From: Phaffia rhodozyma
Taxonomy: Eukaryota; Basidiomycota; Tremellomycetes; Cystofilobasidiales; Mrakiaceae
NCBI GenBank assembly: GCA_014706385.1
Contig: JACGZH010000005.1
Coordinates: 1,178,001-1,242,000, forward strand
Length of the DNA stretch: 64,000 nucleotides
Reading direction: 5' to 3'
Positions 44,733 to 58,900 of the stretch are shown piece after piece; positions within the stretch are counted from its first letter, which is position 1; each line of letters opens with the position of its first letter. Made by a program: the position numbers and the translations under genes. The notes beneath the pieces are model-generated. The model had not been told where the DNA came from and did no database searches. It saw nothing but the letters and a program-made list of their open reading frames with translations.

Positions 44733-47700
44733 ATGTCAGCGCTCGCAGCCCAGCAAACAGCTCTGTTGAGACCCATCTTTGGTTCGCTCAGTTCATCGGT
44801 CCTATTAGAATGACGCGCTCTTGGTCCGGCCGACATATTGATTTTTGGTTGTCATTCTCTCATTCCATTTCCTTATTCGTAGACTCTCTCGATACAGGCA
44901 ATGCTTCGGCCGGTTTGAGGCATTGTGATCGTGCTCTACTTCGAATCAAGTCTGGACAAAATTATCATACAGTTTTGGCAAGTCCACCTATTGCTTCATT
45001 CTGAATAGCCATCCATTGCTGACCTTTCCGACCGACCGGTTTCTTGAATATCCTGGTCTCACAGGCTCTCAAATCATTCCTCCTCATCAAGCTCGGCCGA
45101 GCAACTGAGGCAGATGTGCTATGCTCATCTTTGGAGAAGATGGTGCCTGAGTCGGAGATTGCGTTGAAGTATATGCGAATTGTGATGCAATACTTTAAAC
45201 GAGGTCGGTCAACACGTATCGTTTCAGCCCTCTTTCTTCCGTCATACACTGATATTTCAATGTTGGACCTCATCGGGGGAGGTATCATTCAGAAACCATG
45301 TTCCCAGAGATTGTAGCTAAGGCGTACGAGAAATGTCCAGAGGATCAAGGGCTTGCTGTGGTGAGTATCTGTGAGTATCCCTCCAAGATATATCCTCTGA
45401 TTCATACCTTCCTTGTCGATCAACCTCAATCTGGCAGCTGTCCTGCGAGTCGTATATCCGAATTCGAGACTGGGCGAACGTTCAGATGGTAAGTTCGGTG
45501 CACCATCTGATCAGTTGGGTCTTCTTCTATCTAATTTCCTTTTGGATTTAAACATACAGGTCTCTTTCAAGTTGTATTCGAAGTTTCATGATCCAAAGAT
45601 GATCTGGTGGTCTGCATCAAGTATCTATCTTCAGGTGCCCGTCGTCATCTTCTTGCTGTTGTCGGCATCTCTACTAGCTTTCTAAATATATTCTCACACA
45701 CGATTTCTCTGGGCCTTTGCTTCTCTTTTTAGACACTAAACCCGAAACATCTTCCTCACAATGCGATTGCCTCTCTAAACTTGGCATACCGCCTCACAAC
45801 CTCCATCAAAACACCTCCTTCGCCTTCTCAGATTTGGCTTTCTGCGCGCATCTTACTCTCTCTAGCTCAAATGTCTTCAACAGAAGCAACACCTGCTAAG
45901 AGCAAGTATTTACAGGACGCGTTGAATTATTTGGAGAGCGAAGAGGTTCACAAAGTGTTGGGAGATAATCGAGATTTGGAACTGGAAGAATTGAGATGGG
46001 AGGTCATAGAGCTCCTGGGAGATGAACAGCCGACTCATCAAGTGTGGGAATTGGAGTGGGAGAGATTAAAGAAATTCATCCTTGGAGAGGGAACTGATGC
46101 AAAGTCAGTTCATACCATCTCTCGTCATCTGCCCTTCATTATGTTCATCATACCGTATAGAATCATGCTCATATGTCTGTCGTCTCCTCACACAGAGATA
46201 CCAACTACCTGACATATTTGCGTCTGATAACTCTCTCTATCAAGTTATATAAATTGAGACCTGATTTATTAGTCCAGACTAGCGAGGTATTCAAGCTGCT
46301 AGCTGAGGAAGCTGGACAGATAGATCGCGGGCCGCTGCTGGCTCGTTTGGAACTGGCTTGGCAGTATGAGAAATTGGATACTACAAAGTCCCAAGAGGAT
46401 GATGGTACGCCTTTCTTGTTACTTCAGACTCGTTTGGAGGGAAACGTAAACGACAGACATATATATCAAACACAAATCCATTCTACTTATGCGTGATTGG
46501 ACAGATGTGCCAAGATTGATTCGGGCATATTTCCAAGCATTCGCCGGAAAGGCATGCTGTTACGAGGATTTGAAGCCGTATCTGCCTACGGATCATGAAT
46601 CTATAGACAGTTTTCTGGCCTTCTTGGACGAAGACACAGACCCTCCGGTTAGTGCTCTATCCCTACTGATATCTTGTTCCTGCTGGCGGAAAGCTGACAA
46701 GGAACGGTCTCGACATCGATGCTAGAAATCCGTTAAAGACCTTCAACGACACATCAATGCCCTCAAAATTCGCCGATACCTCTCTTCGTCTTCTTCGAAC
46801 GACGAGGATAGCGTACAGACTGATATCCAAATGGCGGATCGTTCTATGAGTCTCTATAAGGAAAACCTTCATCTTGGTCAGTTGTTCTACATTCACTTGC
46901 ATCCGTTTCTTCTCAAGGTGTATTAAACCAGCTATATCCACACTTCCTCTCGCATTCATCTGGCGACTTATGCAAAACAGGAGACCAGCTAGTGGATACC
47001 GAGCTTCAGCCAGTAGACGATCTGGCAATTATTGCTGCGAACAGTCTAATCAGCGCCTGGGACACTAGTCGTCCGTCTTTATGTCTTTTTCATATGATAA
47101 CAAAGTTTCGACCATATGGCTAAGTTGTGTCATTTGTTATTTCGACTTTCAGGTGATATATCTCATCTGTACAAGGCAGTAGTCATCCTTGAGCACGCTC
47201 AGAAGGCGAGCAAGATGAATCATTACTTCCGGCTAATATTGATCAAGCTCTATAGGCTACTTGGTATGTCCGTTGTGCCACCGGGCGATCCTTATCTTCT
47301 CTAGGAATTTGTATCTGACTTGGTCGTGTATGTTTGATGGATCATCAGGCGCGCCTATCCTTACACATGCTCTATACGCGGCGATTAAAGTGGGATTTAT
47401 TCAACAGGACACGATGTCTCATCTGTTACTTTCTAGAGCTGCGACGTTTGGTACAGAATCAGACGGAATAGACTTCTCCTCGAAGTTTGAAGACGTGCTC
47501 CGATACTTTGATGCTTCAGAGACTGATGTGGGCACAGTTCTTCTGTCCCCATACGCTTCGACCTGTTCTGCGGGATTCAGTTATGCTAATCTCAGTCTCC
47601 TACTCTCTTTTCCAGCTACCGGACGCGATCATTACCGCGTTTGAACGGCAGAGTTATCCTCAGGTACGCTCTACTTGCATACTCTCTTACGATATGTATG

Positions 47701-49164
47701 TTGATATTGGTACTGAATAATGTCGGCTTTGGCAGATCGAGGATTTCGTCCAATTCCATGTGTCATTGCAGACTTCGCTTCAACACCAAATCCTCCAGCT
47801 TGAATCCTCCCGATGGAATCATCTTTCATTCAATCAATCAGACGAACTGATGAGAGAAGACATGAAGTCTTTCGAGGGAGCTGCCATCAAGAACGGATTC
47901 AAAGATAACAGAGATTTTGGGTTGATGCCAAGTTATCAACCTCGAGGGCTAAGCTCTCTTGAAGTGTTGACTGGTACGGGACCAGAGATTGATGTGAGCG
48001 CGGGAGAAGTTCTTGTTGTCGTTTTTGGCTGGGTATTTTCTCTAACCGGCCGAGATATCCGTGGGATTTTCTTGGGTTTCTTCCATTTCCGTTCCAGGTG
48101 CAATGGTTGAAGACGATGCAAAGCGTGTACCGAAACGTACTGTGCAAGGCGATTGGCTCGTCATCGAGTGAGGTGTTCCCCGAAGATACCTGTGGACCGG
48201 TGAGTCATTCCTTTTCCTTCTTCTATCTATATCGCGAGCGATCTATCTCCTTCGAACAAATAAATAACATCCGAGATGTGTACAACCTGCTTTCATCGAA
48301 AAAGCTGACGGCAGACGAGCAAGCTTTGCTCGAGCTGGCCCGAGCTTTGGTTTCTTCCGAAGTTGGATGTAAGCCAAAGCCTGAAGAAGAAGCCAAGGTC
48401 ATCAAATTCTTCGAAGAAAGAAGAACCCGCTTGCAGGATCTTCTGACGAATCCATCGTCGATCGCGGCAACTACGGGTTGGGAAATTCTTCATCTAGGTT
48501 CGGTAGCGCTTGAGGTCGGTCATCTCTCTTCTTTTTCTCTGTTCTTTCGTTTGTCTCTGTATGCCTTTGTTGACGATATCTGGGATCTCTTCTGATAACT
48601 TTCCTTCCCCCTCTCTCTCTGGTTTGGGCCTACTAGGGTTACGTCCTTTTGGATTTGTTAGCTTCACGCTCGCAGCTTGGTTCGAACGGAAAACGACAAC
48701 CACTCGTATCTGTTGTGAGTCTGTCGGCTGTGATTTGATTCTTTATCAGCGACCACGTGGAAAGAACAAGCTCGTGAAGTTGACTTCATCATACTCAATA
48801 TAGGCACATCCGACGATCCTCGCCCAATCGAGATCAATCCTCAAATCGGTTGCTTCTCAGATAAAGAATGCTAGCGAGAAGATTGGTTCGACTGGTTCGA
48901 GGAAAGAGGTTGCCAAACAGTGTGCCGGATTGGAAGCCATAGGCGTTAGTCTTATCTTCAACCTCCTTTTCAAGTCCTTTCGATCGAAGCCCGATGATGA
49001 TTATAACTCAAAGAACAAACGCTCTATGTTGCTTCATCTAGATCAAGTCGGATAACAGAATCTTAGTAGATAACGCATCGCAGATCACGTTATCGAGAAA
49101 GGCGGCTCTTGTGGACCTAACCAGACGGATCACGCACAGGCTTACACAGTCCAGTAGTAATTAA
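44733..49164 (+). CDS. NAA25: NatB N-acetyltransferase auxiliary subunit (Naa25/Mdm20)
   Basis: TPR-rich scaffold that anchors the Naa20 catalytic subunit to the ribosome; NatB acetylates Met-Asp/Glu/Asn/Gln termini. Start at 44733 (MSALAAQQTALLRPIF). About 17 exons spliced by frame: ALRHCDRALLRIKSGQNYH-like first TPR, ALKSFLLIKLGRATEADVLC, VSFKLYSKFHDPKMIWWSAS, NAIASLNLAYRLTTSIKTPP, TNYLTYLRLITLSIKLYKLR and the family signature FQAFAGKACCYEDLKPYL. Then ISHLYKAVVILEHAQKASKM, YRLLGAPILTHALYAAIKVG, LSRAATFGTESDGIDFSSKF, IEDFVQFHVSLQTSLQHQIL and a charged helical C-terminus ending THRLTQSSSN at 49164. The second intron apparently starts with a GC donor (gcaagt at 44978), giving VLALKSFLL. The length of about 900 residues fits the family. 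Confidence 0.88.
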
Positions 49165-51060
49165 AGGAGGGAGAGAGACGGGTGAAAGAAGGCAGAGATA
49201 GGGAGATAGAGAGTCAAAGACAACAATTGAATGGCTTGATCGGCTTGTTTTTAGACGTCTTGACGTCATACACTGAATTAGATCTGTATGGGCTGAGATC
49301 ATAAACAGTGAGAAGGAACGAAAAGAGGAAGGAAAGGAAAAGAGAAAGAGTTTAAATCGGGAAAAGAAAGATCATGGTTCTCAACGATTTGAGAAGCTTG
49401 TGACCCCAGGACTGGAGATCCTTTATTTCAGGTGTCTCTGAGACAGTCGTTGAAGTACCAAACGCCGGAAGAACATCGCACAAACGGAAAGAAGGGGAAT
49501 GGATTTGTCTACAGGGTTCGACCGAGCTGGGGAGTAGCAGGCTTCCTCTCAAGTATCTCTGGCAGCCAAGATATAGTAAGTCATGTAAGACATCGTGTGT
49601 AAGAACGTAAATCTCATTAGAAGAAACATCAACAAAAGTGTGGTAAATAAATAGGACGACATTTCGATCAAACGGGGACAAACAAACAAGGCTGTGCAGG
49701 AAGGCCCGAGTGACTGAACGAAGAAGCTTCAAGAGCAGCTTGTCTGATGACGTTGTTTATTACCGATCACAACACTAAACGTCAGACTGCGGATATAATT
49801 TGAGCCGCACCCGACGGCGCAAAGCGGCAACTCGACGCGGTCTGGAAGATAATTGCCCTGTTGGGTGAAACATCTACCAACACGCGCTTCTTGTTTTCTT
49901 CGAAACATTGTTTTCCCACATTATTTCCTTCTTTGCGTTCTTTCTCATTCTTCTCCTTCCGGCGCATCCATCCATACACATCCACACACGCTCGTTCTCT
50001 ATGTTTCTGTCTGTGTCCTAGATTCTTTCTTTAGAATATTCGTGTGCAGATTTAGATAATCATGTTTTGTTCTCTTCTCGTGCCGGATGAGACTCATCAT
50101 TTGTAGCCGATTCTGGCACTGTCGGGTAACATCTGTCTCCTTGCCGTCTTGATTTTATTCTCTGGACCAACGCCGTCAACAACGACCGAGGCCCAATGTA
50201 CGGCAGTCCGATTCGACGAGAGAATGAGAGAAGATAGATTTTCCGTTTGCGATCATGGTCGATCTGGCGATCCTAGGCAGATAAGATTCGAGTAGAGGTT
50301 TCTTTTTCGTCGACTCTCGAACTCTTAAGAACCTCGCACTTCGTCGTGTCTTGCAGATCCCTTTCTACCCTTCTCCTCTCATTCTCCTTCGTCCTGTCCA
50401 GTATACCTCCCTCTCCTCTCGACACAATTCACACATCGACCTTGGTCTCGTCGACGTTTGTTCCTCTTGCGAAACCTTTTCAAAGCGCCACCTTAACATT
50501 ATCTGTTCCATCGAACCTTTAATTTTCCCCTCTCTCTCTCTTTCTTTCTTCCTCTGCGCGATTTTTTTGGCATTCTTAGGTTCGTCCTCCCCTCCGAGGC
50601 TCCACCTCGCTCTTGAACTTAGAGTCAAAAAGAACAAAGATCGTCCATTGTCTCACTCTATGTTTTTCCGATATGTGTCTTTCCATCTGCCTTGCCTCGC
50701 TGGGATGTTCCGCTTGATTCCCTGTGGACGAATTTACGTCTACTTGTTCTCTTTTCTTCCCTTGTTATTTCCTCTTCGGCCACTCACATTCCTCCTTTTA
50801 AGCCGGCTCCGGTTCAAATTAACTGTGAATCTGGAAACCACCTCGCTCTTTCGATCTCTCTTCCTGTAGACTTGTTATAAGACGTGGTAATAAAACCCAC
50901 TCTGCCTTCTCGAACTACTTATAAACCTCTCGGGTGGAACGTTCTTTAATCGACGCCTCTTTCGACCGATCCTCCTTGACCTACATACCCCTGGTATCTA
51001 CTATCACCTCTTTCGCTTTCTAGCTCGTGAAAACAAAACAATCTCAAATTCGCCACCACG
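49165..51060. promoter_or_regulatory. Long intergenic region upstream of the WSC giant gene
   Basis: About 1.9 kb. A minus-strand frame of 126 codons at 49352-49732 has no recognisable motif and I do not call it. A CRE-like palindrome tgacgtca lies near 49260. From about 50340 to 51050 the plus strand is strongly pyrimidine-rich, consistent with a promoter or long 5' leader of the downstream gene. No RNA gene was recognised. Confidence 0.4.
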
Positions 51061-52985
51061 ATGTTTTTCATTAAGCATCGGCTGGCAGTCCTCGCCACCT
51101 CGATGCTTTTGGCCCCTATGGCATCGGCACATATCTCGTACGTCTTCTGTCGTTTGAAAAGTTCTGCGTTCCATTCGGTAGCCCACCAATCGACTTGGTT
51201 GACTGATACTTCATGGTGCATCCGACAGATTCTGGCATCCCGCAATGTACGGCTTCTGTGACGGAGGTAATGGTAAATCTGACTACTGTATCAATACTTC
51301 CAACCCTGTAACGTGAGTCTGTGTCCCCCCGGTTTTGCGCGCTCGCATATACACTGCATACATACAGTTGAGATCAGACACTGATCGTCTTCTGCCTCTT
51401 AATCTCGCACCACCAGACCGTTGGCACAGCTGTCTTTCGGAGGAACGAAAGGTCAAGGATGGTGGTACCACGGTAACTTGGATCAGCCCCCGGCGGACGG
51501 GGAATTTATCGAATTGCCCGTCGGAGGATCTATCACAATGGAACTTGCATGTAACAAAGTCAGTCTTTCTTGTCTTTTCCCTTCTGCTTACAGTTTTGAG
51601 TTTGTGTTCTCTAATCCGGGGTTCCATCTCTTTCCTCGTTACAATATCAGGCTCAAACACAATGGCAACCTAATGATGGAGTTACGATTCCTTTGCTTGC
51701 TTGTGATTCACCCGCAGGTGTGTTCTCTACATCATCATATGATCCAGCCCTCCTTTTAATCCATACTTATTCAAGCGATATTGGCGCCTCTCCATATTCA
51801 CTCCAGTCCTCCACAATGCCGACGCAATTCTTTCACCAACTGGACCTCCAACGTATCACACCAGAGGATGCGCCCTTGCCATCGCCTACGAATCTGACCA
51901 GTACAAAACTCAACCCGAAGACTTCGTAATTATCTCCACCAACAGAACTTGTGTAGGTTCTTTATCTTTCCAATTTAAGCCTTTCGATTCACCCGTTGTC
52001 ATCTGATCCCTTCCATCCTCCTGTATATGTGTACAAACGAGCAACTTGGGCGTCTCTGATCTTTGTTATCGTCTCTTGTTTCTTGGTTGCAGCCCTTCTG
52101 GCATTTTACCGACTTCCAGATCCCGTCCGATCTCCCTGCTTGGTGCGCCTCAAGCTCGTTCTTTCACTCTTTTATCTTCTTCTCTGTATCCTGACTGTGC
52201 TCTTCGTTTCCTGGTATGCACTGACAGTCCCGAAGGAGGATGCAATGCGTATGCAGAATTCCATCTTATCAATTTTGTGTCGAGTTGTGCTAAACAGAAA
52301 TTCCCAATATGTCGTTCTGGGTAACTACAGATTTTGGCTTTGGATCCATGAAGCTGGTGACTATGGAGGACAGTCGTACCAAATGGTTCGTTTTTCATCT
52401 CTGCTCAGCAAAACCTTATTGAGTATGAATCGCTGAATCGCTGAAACACTGACTTTCATTCTTTGCCCTTCTAGTACCTCTCTCCATTCCGAGCGAAAGT
52501 CACCGGAGCAACAAATACCGCGCCACTTCCTTCTCCCAGAGTGTCAAGGAAATGTGTAGGCGCGCCCGAGTAAATACATTTTTTCCTCCTTGTATACTTA
52601 CTTTTCCACATATGGAGCCTGTGTCTCATCTTCATATCTCCTTTTTCTTCCAGATACTGCGTGAAAGGTCCAAAGCAACCTCACTACTGGTCTCAACTTG
52701 AGAGGAACAACATCTATCAAAACAGTAATGATCCTCCATACTACAATGAAGACTGTAAGTAAATTCTCCGTTGATGTACCGCTTCTAAAAGATTGACTCG
52801 AATCTCACTCGATGTATGTCTACCCTCCTTGATACCCACAGACGGAATGATGGTATGTGCCCGACTTGCCCACTGGATCTCTTCTTTTTTCTCGATCCTG
52901 CGTTCTAACAGTACACTTTGACTCTCTCAAATTTCCTTGCAGGACGGAGCCCAGACGGATCTTTATGCGGATGTCTCGAATAACA
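51061..52985 (+). other. Exons of the histidine-brace (LPMO-like) domain
   Basis: Proposed exons by frame and ag/gt borders: 51061-51137 (signal peptide and HIS), 51229-51312 (FWHPAMYGFC to NPVT), about 51418-51558 (LAQLSFGGTKGQGWWYHG to ELACNK), about 51652-51717 (AQTQWQPNDGVTIPLLACDS), about 51810-51951 (HNADAILSPTGPPTYHTRGC to NRTC), about 52095-52139 (PFWHFTDFQIPSDLPAC), a short PEGGCNA exon at about 52229, about 52330-52385 (FWLWIHEAGDYGGQSYQM), then YLSPFRAK, YCVKGPKQPHYW, an 11-nt exon (52842-52852) and DGAQTDLY. The gene fragment is heavily split compared with the intronless WSC core. Confidence 0.65.
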
Positions 52986-55900
52986 CAGACGCGGGCACCA
53001 CGGTAGGATATGAGAACATTGGCTGTTGGTCGGACAATCCTGATCCAGACAGAGTGTTGGATGGAATGGAATATGTCGTATTGAACAACATGACGCCCGA
53101 GTTGTGTACTCTTCGATGTTCCGGTGCAAACTACACATACGCCGGTACTCAAAGTCAGTCTTTCTCTTTTCTCCATCAGGTATCATAGTCGATATCTGAT
53201 CTTATCGACCCTTTTACTTGTTAAAAAAATTTTCAAGATGGAGACACATGTTACGTAAGTATTTACCTTCCTCACTGTTTTCATATGTGCTATACTGACT
53301 GTATTCCGTTTTGTTCTTGATCGATACGCGCAGTGTGGAAACTCCCTTGAAGGCTCAAACTCTCTCTCGGACAGCAGCTGCCAGACGCCTTGTAATTTCT
53401 TTCCTATTAAGAAATCATCAACATCATTTAAAAAGACTCGTCAGGCTAATGATTTCTTCATCATCTTTTCTTGATCCAATCTTCTCTCTACAGGCACAGG
53501 CAACTCGTCGGAGACTTGTGGTGGAGGATACGCCAATGGGATCTGGGCGTTGACCGCTAACCTGCCTGAATCACAAACTGGTCAGTACCGACTCTTCAAT
53601 TGTCCAAATATCTTCATGTGCCATACTCATCGTCTTCGCCCGTCTGTCCGACCTAGTTTGGGAACCCCTTGGATGTTTTGGTGATCCTAGTGGCAGGCTT
53701 ATGGGAACTCCTGTGGCTCAGACAAGCACTATGTCATACGCTGCTTGCAGGAGGCAGTGTGCTTTCGATGGCTATGACATCGCCGGTCTTGAAAATGGAT
53801 ACATCTGCCTCGTGAGTTGTCGAGCCAAGAACATGTTTATCAAGTTCTATCGGTCGTCCTTCAACCGCTTCTGATGCTTTTCTTTCTATCTGTTGCATCT
53901 CCTATATAGTGCGCAAATAGTATACCCGCTTCGTCGGTAGTTGACGATTCACTCTGCAACGTTCCATGTCAGTAGTTTTCTTTTCTAAGCCGCTGTCTTT
54001 CATCTAATCAAACTTGACTAATAAATTGATTACATCCAGGCCAAGGAAACTCGAGCGAGGCCTGTGGTAGTTATTACAGTCTGTCGGCCTTCTCGCTCAA
54101 ACATGGATTGACTGCGACAGTGTCCGCCGCTTCGAACAGTAAGTATTCTGAGAGATTTTCTTTTCCTTCCTGTTTTAAATCTTGCTGAACGCTAATGGTT
54201 TGTGTTTTTTCTCTTCCTGTTCCTCTCAACTACTTTCAGGTTGGTCCTCTGTAGGATGCATGACCGATAGTTCAACCAGAACCTTGGAGGGCAGTACGAT
54301 CACTAATAACATGATGACAAACGCGGCATGTATTGAGGCATGTGACAGCACGGGTTATACATACGCTGGTACAGAAGCTGGGTACCAGTGCTTCGTGAGT
54401 GGTTTAGAGTCTCCTACCGCTTTATTAAGCCTGACCACGTTACTCACTGAATGTCGACTTTTTCAATGTGCATACAGTGTTCAAATGAAATCGCCGCTAC
54501 TGGCCTCGTAGCAGCTTCTAGTGATTGCTACCAGCCTTGTACGTTATTCTTTCATCACTCTGAGCTTTCCTTAAGTTGTTTATCGTGTTAATTTCTACTT
54601 GCGTTAATTTTCTTTCGCCTTTCGAAGGTTGGGGAAACTCGACGGACAAGTGTGGTGGAGATTATCGAGTATCTGTATTTTCCAAGGCCGCCGAGATACC
54701 AGTTGATTCAACCATAGTCTCCAATTTCACATCCCTCGGATGTTGGTCTGAAGGGTCAGGAACAAATCGAATTTTGGATGGAGAGGTATTCTCGTCGGGA
54801 ACTATGACACCCGATCAATGTATATCCAAGTGTGGTACTGATGGATACGTCTATGCCGCCTTGAATGGTGGATACACTTGCCAGGTATGTGAATCGTTCT
54901 TTATGTTATTTTTTCTTCCCTCAAGATCAACCATGAAGGCGGCCTAACTTTTTTTGTGTGTAATACTTCCAGTGCGGAAACACAATTTACTCTACTAGCG
55001 AGCTGCAGCTCGATTCTGTGTGCACTACAGCTTGTAAGTCTTATGCTCATCTAGAAGGCTACCGAGTTATCTCGACAGAGAGCGGGTAGCGAGATATTAA
55101 ACAACCTAAACTTTGTTCGCTTACAGGTGGAGGAGATTCGACTAAGATATGTGGTGGAACCAATAGCGCTTCGCTTTATGGATCCGGCTCCAAAATTGGA
55201 TCCACTAGCTCCTTCACTAATGTCGGCTGTTGGGTCTCGAACGGAAACGGTACAACCACCCTATCGGGTTCGTCCTCTTCGTCGAGCACGATGACACCAG
55301 GGCTCTGCCAGGCTCGATGTGCTATCGACGGCTACTCATTTGCCGGTGTGCAGGAGAACGAATGCTACTGTGGCAACTCGATGGGCGTATCAAGTTTGAT
55401 CAAATCGGATTTCTGCAACACGCCGTGTAAGTTCGGACCTGCCTTCTTTGCGCTCCTTACAACCATCGATGAGGTATCTTCAGCCAAGTTAACAAAATGG
55501 GACTAATACTTGCCCCTTTATCGTTCAGGCTCTGGTAATGGAACCGACTTCTGTGGTGGTTATTACGCCATGTCTCTTTTTCAATCGACCACTGCAACCG
55601 CGGCTGCTCTTCCAGCTGCTCCTGGTTGGACGGCGCTCGGTTGCCGAAGCGACTCGAGCGACCGAACACTGCTTGACTCGACCCAGGTCGTGAGCAGCTG
55701 GATGACGGACGATTGGTGTATCCGATCGTGTGAAAGTCACGGCTATACGCTCGCTGGTCTGGAGGACGGTAACGAGTGCTACTGTGGTAACGAGATGAGC
55801 TCGACATCGACCTACCTGGCTTCATCGTCTTGCTCTAAGGCTTGCTCAGGAAATTTGGACTCCGCGGCGACATGTGGAGGAGCGTACGCCCTCACCATGT

Positions 55901-58900
55901 TCTCCAGTACTCCTGTCGTCACAGTCGACCCGACAACGGTCGCCAACTTCTCGTCCGCCGGCTGCTGGCAAGACTCAGCTACCGACCGAGTGCTCACCGG
56001 TTCGTCCTCGACACTCGGCCTGATGACGACGGCGCAGTGCGTGTCCTCTTGCAGCACCCAGGGCTTTATCTACGCTGGACTGGAAGCAAGCTTCTACTGC
56101 TACTGTGGTAACACGATCGCCTCGTCAAGCCTGCTCCTGGCTGCTTCATCTTGCACGTCACCATGTGGTGGTAACTCGACCGAGATCTGCGGTGGTCCGT
56201 CCGCGCTGTCGATCTACAGTACCGAAGCGGTAGAGAACACAGACAGCTCGAACAGCACGTGGACCGATGAGGGTTGCTGGGTCTTCAATGGTAACGACAC
56301 GACCACACTGTCTGGCTTGACGACGTCGTCTAGCGCGATGACTCAGTCGCTCTGCCGATCGCGGTGTGATTTCGGGGGCTATGCGTTCGCCGGTCTGCAG
56401 GGCGACTACTGCTACTGTGCTAACACGATGGGCGTGTCGAGTGTGCTCTTGTCGAGCTACTGTACCTGGCAGTGTTCTGGTAGCTCAACCGATATCTGCG
56501 GTGGCTCGGGTACGATGTCACTCTCTCGATCAACCTCGGCGGCGGCGGCTGCTCTTCCAGCTGCTCCTGGTTGGACGGCGCTCGGTTGCCGAAGCGACTC
56601 GAGCGACCGAACACTGCTTGACTCGACCCAGGTCGTGAGCAGCTGGATGACGGACGATTGGTGTATCCGATCGTGTGAAAGTCACGGCTATACGCTCGCT
56701 GGTCTGGAGGACGGTAACGAGTGCTACTGTGGTAACGAGATGAGCTCGACATCGACCTACCTGGCTTCATCGTCTTGTTACAAGACCTGTCCAGGACTGG
56801 GAAGCAAACAATGTGGAGGAGCGTACGCCCTCACCATGTTCTCCAGTACTCCTGTCGTCACAGTCGACCCGACAACGGTCGCCAACTTCTCGTCCGCCGG
56901 CTGCTGGCAAGACTCAGCTACCGACCGAGTGCTCACCGGTTCGTCCTCGACACTCGGCCTGATGACGACGGCGCAGTGCGTGTCCTCTTGCAGCACCCAG
57001 GGCTTTATCTACGCTGGACTGGAAGCAAGCTTCTACTGCTACTGTGGTAACACGATCGCCTCGTCAAGCCTGCTCCTGGCTGCTTCATCTTGCACGTCAC
57101 CATGTGGTGGTAACTCGACCGAGATCTGCGGTGGTCCGTCCGCGCTGTCGATCTACAGTACCGAAGCGGTAGAGAACACAGACAGCTCGAACAGCACGTG
57201 GACCGATGAGGGTTGCTGGGTCTTCAATGGTAACGACACGACCACACTGTCTGGCTTGACGACGTCGTCTAGCGCGATGACTCAGTCGCTCTGCCGATCG
57301 CGGTGTGATTTCGGGGGCTATGCGTTCGCCGGTCTGCAGGGCGACTACTGCTACTGTGCTAACACGATGGGCGTGTCGAGTGTGCTCTTGTCGAGCTACT
57401 GTACCTGGCAGTGTTCTGGTAGCTCAACCGATATCTGCGGTGGCTCGGGTACGATGTCACTCTCTCGATCAACCTCGGCGGCGGCGGCTGCTCTTCCAGC
57501 TGCTCCTGGTTGGACGGCGCTCGGTTGCCGAAGCGACTCGAGCGACCGAACACTGCTTGACTCGACCCAGGTCGTGAGCAGCTGGATGACGGACGATTGG
57601 TGTATCCGATCGTGTGAAAGTCACGGCTATACGCTCGCTGGTCTGGAGGACGGTAACGAGTGCTACTGTGGTAACGAGATGAGCTCGACATCGACCTACC
57701 TGGCTTCATCGTCTTGTTACAAGACCTGTCCAGGACTGGGAAGCAAACAATGTGGAGGAGCGTACGCCCTCACCATGTTCCAGTCTCCTTCCTCGAACAA
57801 CGATCCCGTTTACGCTAATGCTAGTCAGTGATCCATTACTCGTTTCTCTTGGTCGATATATACTCACTGTTGTTCGGTTTCATCTCTCCTTTCAGCTGTA
57901 TCACAATACATGTCCCTCGGTTGTTGGTCGGACACTTCGGATCACCAGACGCTTGGTGCATCAGTATACAGCGTTGGTGTCATGACTCATGAAATATGCC
58001 TCCAGCGCTGCTCCGCTCAGGGTTCCACCTATGCTGGACTTCAAGGTTACAACTGCTACGTTAGTCTTTATAACTGTCTCTTGATTTTGTATTCTATCAC
58101 ATATCACTGATTTGACTGCAATCGCCTATACGCAGTGTGGAGACTCTCTTAAAAACTCGAACCTCCTTGCTGACTCTTCGTGCACCACCACTTGTGGGTA
58201 ACTGAGTAGTTCGTTTTCTATTTGTGATTTTATTTGACACAATCTTATTTTATTTAAACCACTTTAGGCGGAGGTGACGATTTCGAGCTATGCGGAGGAT
58301 ATTTGGCACTGACTGTATATGGACCTGAACAACTAGCAGCTGCCGCCAACTCCACCTGGACCGATGTCGGCTGCTGGCTTACCACTATCAACGGTGTTTC
58401 TGCTTTGTCTGGTTCTCAGACATCCGACGGGTCGATGACCCTAGATCTTTGCCAGTCTAGATGTGCCTTCGGTGGATTTGCGTTCTCTGGTGTTGGTCAA
58501 TATAACTGTTATGTAGGTCAATATGCTTTCCTGCCGAGCCGTGTGTTCGTTTTATTGATCAAATATTGATTCACATGCAGTGCGGAGATTCATTGAGCAC
58601 ATCCACAGCTGTGGATGCCAGGTACTGCGATGCTACTTGCCCAGGAGACAGCTCGAAAACGTGTGGAGGAGCTTACGGGATGTCTGTCTACCGTTCCTCA
58701 ACCGCGGCCGTCTCACTTCCTGCAAGCAACACTTGGACGTCTCTCGGTTGCAGAAGTGACTCTTGGACTAGAACCTTGGACGCGTCTACCTTGTATTCAA
58801 GCTTCGCCATGACTCTCGACCTGTGCATCCGCACATGCGATAGCGCCAACTACACTTACGCTGGAGTGGAAGATGGAACTGAGTGCTATTGTGGAAACTC

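Noticed and set aside
49352..49732. 126-codon minus-strand frame in the NAA25-WSC intergenic region
   Set aside because: No motif, no splice support and composition unlike the neighbouring coding exons; left as a possibility only.
55842..57709. Long antisense and shifted frames repeated in the WSC tandem block
   Set aside because: They recur only because the underlying DNA repeats are near-identical; codon pattern and cysteine spacing support the WSC frame.
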